A DNA stretch of 64,000 bases from contig NC_051083.1 of NCBI RefSeq assembly GCF_004664715.2, positions 115,144,534-115,208,533 of the forward strand, in the 5' to 3' direction. Made by a program: the position numbers and the translations under genes. This DNA comes from Peromyscus leucopus (taxonomy: Eukaryota; Chordata; Mammalia; Rodentia; Cricetidae). Positions within the stretch are counted from its first letter, which is position 1; the number at the start of each line of letters is the position of its first letter. Below, piece after piece: positions 57,081 through 64,000 of the stretch. The notes beneath the pieces were generated by a model that was not told the origin of the DNA, searched no databases, and saw only the letters and a program-made list of their open reading frames with translations.

Positions 57081-58953
57081 ACAATAGAACATGTATCTGA
57101 ACTTTGCTACTCAACCTTGGAACTATTTGGTCCTTGACCCTGAGTACTCCAGAATTGTCCCTACTTTCCTATGTGTACCAATGTACTCCATATACTGGAT
57201 CCAACCTGAGGACTTCTTGGGACTGAGGTCAGAGATGCTGAAGACTGTCTCATCAGAGTTGGTTGTTTAGAGATCCCAGAGCCAAGATGATGGTGCTCTG
57301 AGCACTACCACCCAGAGCAGGACCTGAATGGATCACCAGCTGAGAAAAATATGAAGAAGCCCACTCTCAAGAAATGAAATATAGCCTTCTTAAATGTTTG
57401 GAGTGGGAGGGCCTGGCCATGTGCAGACAGTTTCCAGGAAAGCAAGGCTTAGTGTCTGCAACTCTGATCAGTGGATGCAAACAGAGAGCAGGATTCATTC
57501 CCTCAAGACATCTAAGAAGGCACAGCTTTCTTTCCTCGTGGAAGTCTCACTGCCCATAAAAACTCTCCACTGCTCATCATCTTTTTTCAACCACTGAGCT
57601 GAGTTTTCTACCTCTGAAAGAGAGCTGACCTATGATTTATGAATGAAACACCTTGTTCAAACTCCTAAGGACTGGCATTGGAACAGCAGAACTGAAGAGA
57701 CCTCAGAAATTCTTACACATGGTTGTTTCCATTGACAAAAGTATTTATGAGACAAACGAGGAAAATATCTTCTCAGGAGCCTGCTGGAGACGCCAAAAAC
57801 TTGAGTTAATGATCTACAAGGCTAAAGTTAGTGATCTTGAGACTCGGAAAGTTGGACCTTGAGTTTTGTCAACTAAAAGAAAAACCTACCAGTTATGCCT
57901 GACTAGATCCACTCAGTTTGTACAAATCTGGAGGCTAAATTTGGCTTTGTGCTATGTACACTGGCTAAATATCACTGAAACCAAACATTAGGAGAAGACC
58001 CATAGTACATCAAACCTAATTCCTGTGTTGGAATTTGGAAAAATCTAGAATCCTACAAGGTATGAAGGGAAGCATGAGCCAATTATTGATGATGTACCAA
58101 GTCTGGGCATTATTCCAAGCAATGTGGTTTCACCACCATATCACCTTCATCATCTTACAAGTACAGTAATATTATCACTAATTAATAAATAAAGAAAAGA
58201 GACAGAGAAACTTTCACTTGCATAAGACCACAGAATTCAAAAATGAGGGGAGCATTTCAGTGACTATCAAGTTGACTCTATAACTTAAACTCTTTCTTGG
58301 TGTCATGTAAATGGAATCTAGAACCTTGTACAGGTTACTTAAGCAAGCTACCGTCAAGCTACACTCTTTTTCCACAGAATTTGTACCTTAACTCCCATTT
58401 TCTACTAACTCTATAAAGAAACTCTTCTTTATAAGAAGAGATGGATTCATATCATGGAGATAGGGCATTTGTAGAGATCCTAGAGCTTAGAGGGACACTA
58501 GACTTGGGGTTTAACTTCATTTCCATGGAATTTTAATATGTTGAACATTTTTGTCACTGAAGTCTACAAGCACAATTGCAAGCAGACCTGGACCTTTCAG
58601 CTTCCAATAGCATGCAGTCCTATTTTCATTCTCTCTTTCTCTATTAGAACAGGTTCTTGGCTATGATTCTCTCAACCCCATCCCACCTGCCCTGTGCTCT
58701 CTTCATTCTCTATTCTCAGAAGCTTAAGCATGAGGACAGACAGGCTTGGTTTTACATATAAGAAAGCTGAAAAATACTAGTGTTAGATATGGTAACAGCA
58801 ATCCTAGCCACAGATTGTCACTGACATAATATTTGCTTTGGCAGGTGACTGAGTTGAAACTATTGGTGATCTCAATAGCAGTACCTAATGTAACTTGTGT
58901 AAAAATTGAAATACCGTTGGTGTGCTGTGACAGCCTATTTGTAGAAAGGTAAA
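57081..58953. other. Unclassified, no gene recognised
   Basis: Frames of 61-69 residues at 57374-57862 overlap, lack motifs and have no clear splice sites. The first part may still be decayed L1. GGTAAA at 58948-58953 is the left duplication of the next element. Confidence 0.45.
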
Positions 58954-59292
58954 TGTTGTGTAATAAATTTTTGTATACTGTGAAGATGTGTCACTCAGAT
59001 TGGTTTAATAAAAATCTGAATGGTGGCCAATAGCTAGATAGGATTTTCAGGGCAGAGTGAATGCTGGGAATAAGACAGAGTTGCCATCCAGATATAGCGG
59101 AAGCAGGGCATGCAGGAGGAGGTGTAATAAGCCATGAGCCACATAGCAGCATGTAAATTAGAAATGGGTTAACATAAGTTACAAGAGCTAATTATAAATA
59201 AGTATAAGCTATCAACCAAGCTTTCATAATTAATAAGTTTCCATATGGTTATCTGGGAGCTGTTCTGGAGAGATAAAGAAAGACTTCCTACA
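58954..59292 (+). repeat. 5' LTR of the non-autonomous element
   Basis: Runs from TGTTGTGTAATAAATTTT to ACTTCCTACA. It shares GATTGGTTTAATAAAAA, AGGATTTTCAGGGCAGAG and GCAGGGCATGCAGGAGGA with the 3' LTR. Confidence 0.92.
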
Positions 59293-60491
59293 AATGGAGC
59301 CCAATTTCTTGGCACCTATTTTCATATAAGCTCTGAGAAAGCTTAAAAAAGGTTCTAAACACACAAAATGGACCCAAATGAAGCTTCCTAGGCCCACAGT
59401 CTCTCATACACTATACAGAGGCACATCTCCTGACCATAGACTGCAGGCTTCAGTCACCAGCTCACCATGAGGTAAGCTATGCAGTAGTTTAAGATTTTGC
59501 TCATGCAGACAGACAAAGTTACAGATACACAGTAAAGCAGATTCAGATAGAAACAAAACCTATAATCAGGTTACAGTATGTTTAACAATGTGCATAGGCT
59601 TAAGAAAAAAAGAAAAAGGATATATACAGTCATAAAAATAAATAAATAGTTTATAAATAATTGTCTTTAAAGAAAGAGTAAAGTAATAAAAAAGAAGCTA
59701 CGTAGAGATGAGAAATACACAGGAAGTCTAGATACTTTTACTGTGATGTCTTTGATTTTTTTGATTGCTGATGAACAAACAATAGCTGCTGAGAGACATT
59801 GGATTATGGAAACTGCTAAATTAAACCTATATATTTTTAAAATGTCTTAAATTCAATATGGAAGTCAAGGGCAGGAGAGATGGGTGGGTTTTGGTTATCA
59901 AATGGGTTATGGATGTTTGTCATTATTTAGGAGGGATATAGAAATATAATATAGGCTAAAAAGGCAACTATTAACCTCAAATATTTTACATTAGTATGGA
60001 TTTTGCTATACTGATACAAATTTAAAATTATTTTGTTATTAATGTATGTTTCTACCCTTGTTTGGGGTATTGTACTTATGCAGCTCATTTAAAAATGTAA
60101 TGTTATGTAATATAAGGAAATGCAGGTTAGAAGTTAGTCATCTATAATAATTAAACTTGTAGTTATATTACAAAAGGACGAAGTAGGTTGGTGCTTCCAG
60201 GAGCAGAAGTGTCTCACTGTCATGGAAAGCCCTATGTTATTAAAACATTAAAATGCCATATTCTGTAGCTCTCTGAAGTGTTTGAAGAACTATTTATTTA
60301 AAATATCTTTGTTTAACCTTGAAAACATACCTAATAGGACTACAAGTTTAACAAAAACCCACCCACTCCATCTCTTGGGAATGGACTGGACATTGTGAAT
60401 ATTATTATTATTCAACAATTGTTCTTATTGTATATAGTTTTACTATGTTAGAGTTAAAATCTTTCCTTTTTATTTAGACAAAAGGGAGAAA

Positions 60492-60835
60492 TGTTGTGGA
60501 ATACTTTTAGTACACTGTGAAGATATATCACTCGGATTGGTTTAATAAAAAGCTGAATGACCAAGAGCTAGGCAGGATTTTCAGGGCAGAGAAAATGCTG
60601 GGAAGAAGAAGATGGAGTCACTAGCCAGACACAGAGGAAGCAGGGCATGCAGGAGGAGAGGTAACAAGCCACAAGCCATGTGGCTGGATGCAGTTTAATA
60701 GAAATTGGTTAATTTTGAGTTATAAGAGCTAGTTAGAAACAAGTCTAAACTATCAGCCAACCTTTCATAATTAATAAGAAGTCTCCATGTGGTTATTTGG
60801 GAGCTGGCAGGTAGGACAGATAAGAACTTTCTACA
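60492..60835 (+). repeat. 3' LTR of the non-autonomous element
   Basis: Runs from TGTTGTGGAATACTTTTAG to ACTTTCTACA and directly follows the polypurine tract. It matches the 5' LTR over its whole length with scattered substitutions and small indels. Confidence 0.92.
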
Positions 60836-60841
60836 GGTAAA

Positions 60842-63800
60842 ATGCTCAGTTAACTTGTTCTCTTGTCCAGCAGCTGGTGGCAGGGGGAACTGGTATTCAG
60901 TAGACCCTGCACACCTATACTATGGCTTAATAAAAAGTTACTGAATACCTATGAGTGTTTGCACTTGCTTCTTAAGCTTCTCTGTGTCTGAGATGGTGTG
61001 ACACTAAATAGTCAATTTAAGGCAGCACGGCGGGTTGAAGAAAAGACTGTAGAAAAAATAGCTATATATTTGAGGAGTTTTAGTAGAAATATTTCCTGTT
61101 TCTTTTTAAAGGGCTTCATCTTCGTAGATACTTCTTGTGCTGGTCCTGAAAATGACATTGCCAGTCCTATGTATGAGGCATATTCATTACCTAAAGCACT
61201 TTGATATCCCCTGAGGTCCATCACTTCCAGTTGGAGAAATGATGAAAGTTGATGAAGTGGTAGCTGTCTGTAAATTCTATGAGGTTCTTTAAGGCATGTA
61301 TTTGGGAATGGGCATTTTCACACACTAAGAAAACAGATGATAATTTACTATTTCCACCACAATCCTATGTGGTCCATTTCATCATATCCTCACAGATGTA
61401 GCAAGCATCACACCACATTAAAGGATAGTAGTACATAGTGACCACAGGTTATAAGTCAATAAGCCTGAATTCTAATACTGCTTCTGCCACTGACTAGCTG
61501 AATGATCTCTAAAATAGAGTTTTTCCCATGAGGATACTCTAAAAAGAGCATTTTTATTAATCTAGTGTTTTCTGCCATTGAATTTCGGGAGATATGGCTC
61601 AGAAAAAGATGATGAGAGCCAGGTAATGGGTACATCATATTGTCTTCTGGCAAACCAATTATACTGTTATGCTTTCAATCTTAAAGATGTTCCAGTGCAT
61701 AAAATATTAAAAATATACTATTATCCATTCTTTCTGTGGGCCCTGTTACTAATGGCTTCCAATTTGGAGAACAATACATGAAGATAGTCTTTTATTACAG
61801 GATGAAATCCAAATACATACTTGTATCAGAGACTAGAGAAGAACAGAAATCAACTTGATGTAGTGGTGGAGAGAGAAATATTAAGGTTGACTGAAGGAAA
61901 AGAGGTTCAGGTTCCATAATATGAGGCAAAGATAAACATCTACAAAACCCAAAGATTTTTTTCTGGATTCTAGTGTTCTAGGAGGTAAGCTTTTAACTTT
62001 TCCTTCACTGCACAACAGAATATATAGTGGAGAAAGTGGACTGAATAAGTAAGGATGTTAGTTGTGAGTGAATTCAAGTCTGTTTATTTCTTTTAGCCTT
62101 TACTAAGTAACCAGGACCTATACTAGGCCTGTGATTACAGATAAGAAAATCAATCAAACATATTTCCATCATTCCAAAGGCATTCAGGCAAGGTAGGCAA
62201 GACAAAAAATAGGTAAATCACTGAGTATTTCACTAAATATCAAAGCATCTAAGCCTACAAGAGACATGTGAAGTGCAATTAGAAAACAGGATAATTTTCA
62301 CTTCTCTCTAAAACATCAGGAAAAGTTACATAGAAAACATCATGAAATTTAAGTTTGGACTTTAATGCTTACACTAGCAATGGAGACCTTTTTTTTTGCT
62401 ATATCCAGGAGTGTGGAATTTGTCTTACAGAAAGGGAACACATGGAAATATTTGAAGCAGTATGGTGGATAAGAAAGGGCTACTATGATCAGACTAGTTT
62501 AATTTCTAACTAGTTTTACACATTATTCAGAAGTCATATTAACCATTAACCACAGATTAAATCTATGACTGTCAGGTGAAAAGTAAATTTGATAGGACCC
62601 ACAGTGGTTTCAGGTAGAAAGGATACAAAACTAGTGATCTAATCCAGGTGAGAAAGGAGAGAATCTTGATCCGGAACAGTGAAGGTGGAGGAAAAAATGA
62701 ACTCAAGAGACGTTGAGAGAGAACTGATAGTGATGTGGTACAAGTTTGAATACAGGGAGTTTAGGATAGAAAAGGGAGTGTCAATGATTAAGTCTTAGCA
62801 CTGGGCTTTAAAAGTTGGGTGTTATCACTTCCTTAGATGGGAAACAGGGAAAGAAGAGGAATAGGTTTAAAGATGTTCAGTTTTTAAATGTTATGTGAGC
62901 TTGAGGTACTACCAAGCACTTTCAAATCTGGAATTCTCAGACTACTGCCATGTCATAACAACCAAGTAAAGTATGTCATTTTCATAAAAGCTAGGAGTAA
63001 GGAGATCATGGACAACAGACTTCTAAGATCACACAATTCTTAAAAGCAAATTCTAAAGATAAAATATGATTAGAATTCAAAGATTGTACCTGACCGTCAC
63101 ATAAATACTACCTGGATTTGGTACTTGCTGATAATAATAGGGATTTGGCATGCTTATTTTGTCTTTATTTTCAAGATGTGGTCTCATTATATGGCCTAAG
63201 CTGGCACTGAACTCACTGTGCTGCTGCTGCTTCTGATTCCCAGCTGCTTTGATTTCAGGTATCTGCCGTGATCCCTGGCTCCAGCTAAATACTATTTTCT
63301 CTTTCTCCTTGCTGCTTGACCCAATAGAATTATTTTTCCACAGCTAGTTGTTAGAGTTTGGACAATTTCCTGGATTCTATTCTCATTTATAAAATAAAAA
63401 TAAGGCTTTATATTCTTTAGATTGTTTTATGAACAGGGATTTTTTTTTCTGATGTGTGGGGGTAAAGATGAAACATAGGGCATCATGTAATCCAAGCAAG
63501 TGCTTTCCTCCATGTATTTAGAAAACATAACAATGGCCATATATTTGTTGCACAATTGTAAGTTCTGATGAGTAGCCATGGAGGAATGAGTTAATTGGGG
63601 TTATATTTACATTTGTGTTTCTTGTTGAAAGGATATTCAATAGTAACAATGAACTTGGTCTAGTTCCAATCAAAATTTGCATGCAGCAATTACAGATGCA
63701 ATTCAGAACTGGATGTCTCAATAAACAACAATCAATTGTCCTTTGTAAAGGATCTTGAAATTCTAATTAGTGTGTCCCCTCTATTTTGTATTTTTAAGAT

Positions 63801-64000
63801 TTACCCCTACAAAAGTCAATAACAATAAACAGAAAGGAGACTACTGAATCTTTAGCACAGATATAGACTGACTCTAATTTAACCTTTAGTGCACCAAGTA
63901 AGTCCTTGATGTAAGCAAATGCATGAAAGAACAATGTTATTTGCAGCCCAATTTCCATCTTTCTTCTGTAACACATGGTAAAATTAAACGTTTTCTAACA
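60842..64000. other. Unclassified, ancient SINE relics
   Basis: About 61435-61515 is MIR-like (CTGCTTCTGCCACTGACTAG then CTGAATGATCTCTAAA). About 63170-63285 is an old reversed B1/7SL-like relic (AAGATGTGGTCTCATTATAT, CTAAGCTGGCACTGAACTC). There is no gene; frames do not exceed 70 residues. Confidence 0.5.
63170..63285 (-). repeat. Old 7SL-derived SINE (proto-B1-like)
   Basis: The order of the reversed B1 body is kept: TCTCATTATATGGCC, then CTGGCACTGAACTCACTG, then ATTTCAGGTATCTGCCG. Divergence is high and no tail survives. Confidence 0.6.

Larger units (their letters stand above)
58954..60835 (+). mobile_element. Complete non-autonomous LTR retrotransposon, 1882 bp
   Basis: Two direct LTRs, 58954-59292 (339 bp) and 60492-60835 (344 bp), bound a 1199-bp interior. 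A perfect 6-bp duplication, GGTAAA, lies at 58948-58953 and 60836-60841. Two bases after the 5' LTR is TGGAGCCCAA, a primer-site-like start, and CAAAAGGGAGAAA (60479-60491) is a polypurine tract touching the 3' LTR. The interior has no frame of 60 codons or more and no gag, pol or env feature, so the element needed proteins in trans. LTRs are about four-fifths identical by eye, so it is old. LTR length and cricetid context recall mys elements of Peromyscus; this assignment is tentative. Confidence 0.9.

Overview
The window is non-coding, repeat-rich rodent nuclear DNA. The six B1 SINEs carry the form of B1 consensus typical of cricetid rodents (deer mice, voles and relatives). The L1 3' UTRs are of rodent Lx/L1 type, and there are many betaretrovirus-like (ERV2/ERVK) LTRs of one superfamily. 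A cricetid, perhaps Peromyscus-like, is my best guess; the species is not proven. I found no intact host exon, tRNA, rRNA or CRISPR array. The window is most simply an intergenic or intronic stretch. Almost every open reading frame in it is chance, L1 debris or microsatellite.

Layout. 1-635 is the 3' part of an L1 ORF1 running in from the left edge, broken by one stop codon. 636-3087 is a candidate processed retrocopy with AATAAA, an A-tail and matching flanks. 3284-3622 and 3712-4103 are two solo LTRs in opposite orientation, each with a perfect 6-bp target-site duplication (TSD). 5867-6307 is an L1 tail with a 16-bp TSD. 10031-11162 is the 3' half of a minus-strand endogenous retrovirus. 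13060-15110 is old L1 carrying a nested mosaic LTR and a B1. 16418-17645 holds two further LTRs. 20110-20594 is a younger L1 3' UTR.

24480-25780 is an old L1 in head-to-head pieces. 27419-30025 holds B1 and B3 SINEs and a four-level nest (L1, LTR, LTR, B1). 31400-37390 is mostly L1 3' UTR, with two LTRs (32949-33295 and 36792-37132). 37390-41700 is a repeat-poor island. 41703-49110 is an LTR followed by layered L1 insertions. 50376-51239 is a compound microsatellite and an LTR of another ERV2 family. 55370-57080 is an L1. 58954-60835 is a complete but gene-less LTR retrotransposon with two LTRs, a primer-site-like TGG, a polypurine tract and a perfect 6-bp TSD.

The genes do not form a working pathway. 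What can be read is a history of insertions: ancient MIR/L2/L1M pieces, then rodent L1 and ERV insertions into them, then B1 and microsatellite growth. I found no novel biological system. The strongest observations are the nested insertion stack, the non-autonomous ERV, the mosaic LTR and two L1 5' inversions. Repeat family names come from remembered consensus patterns and were not checked against a library; L1 and ancient-repeat edges are approximate, while edges with a stated TSD are exact.
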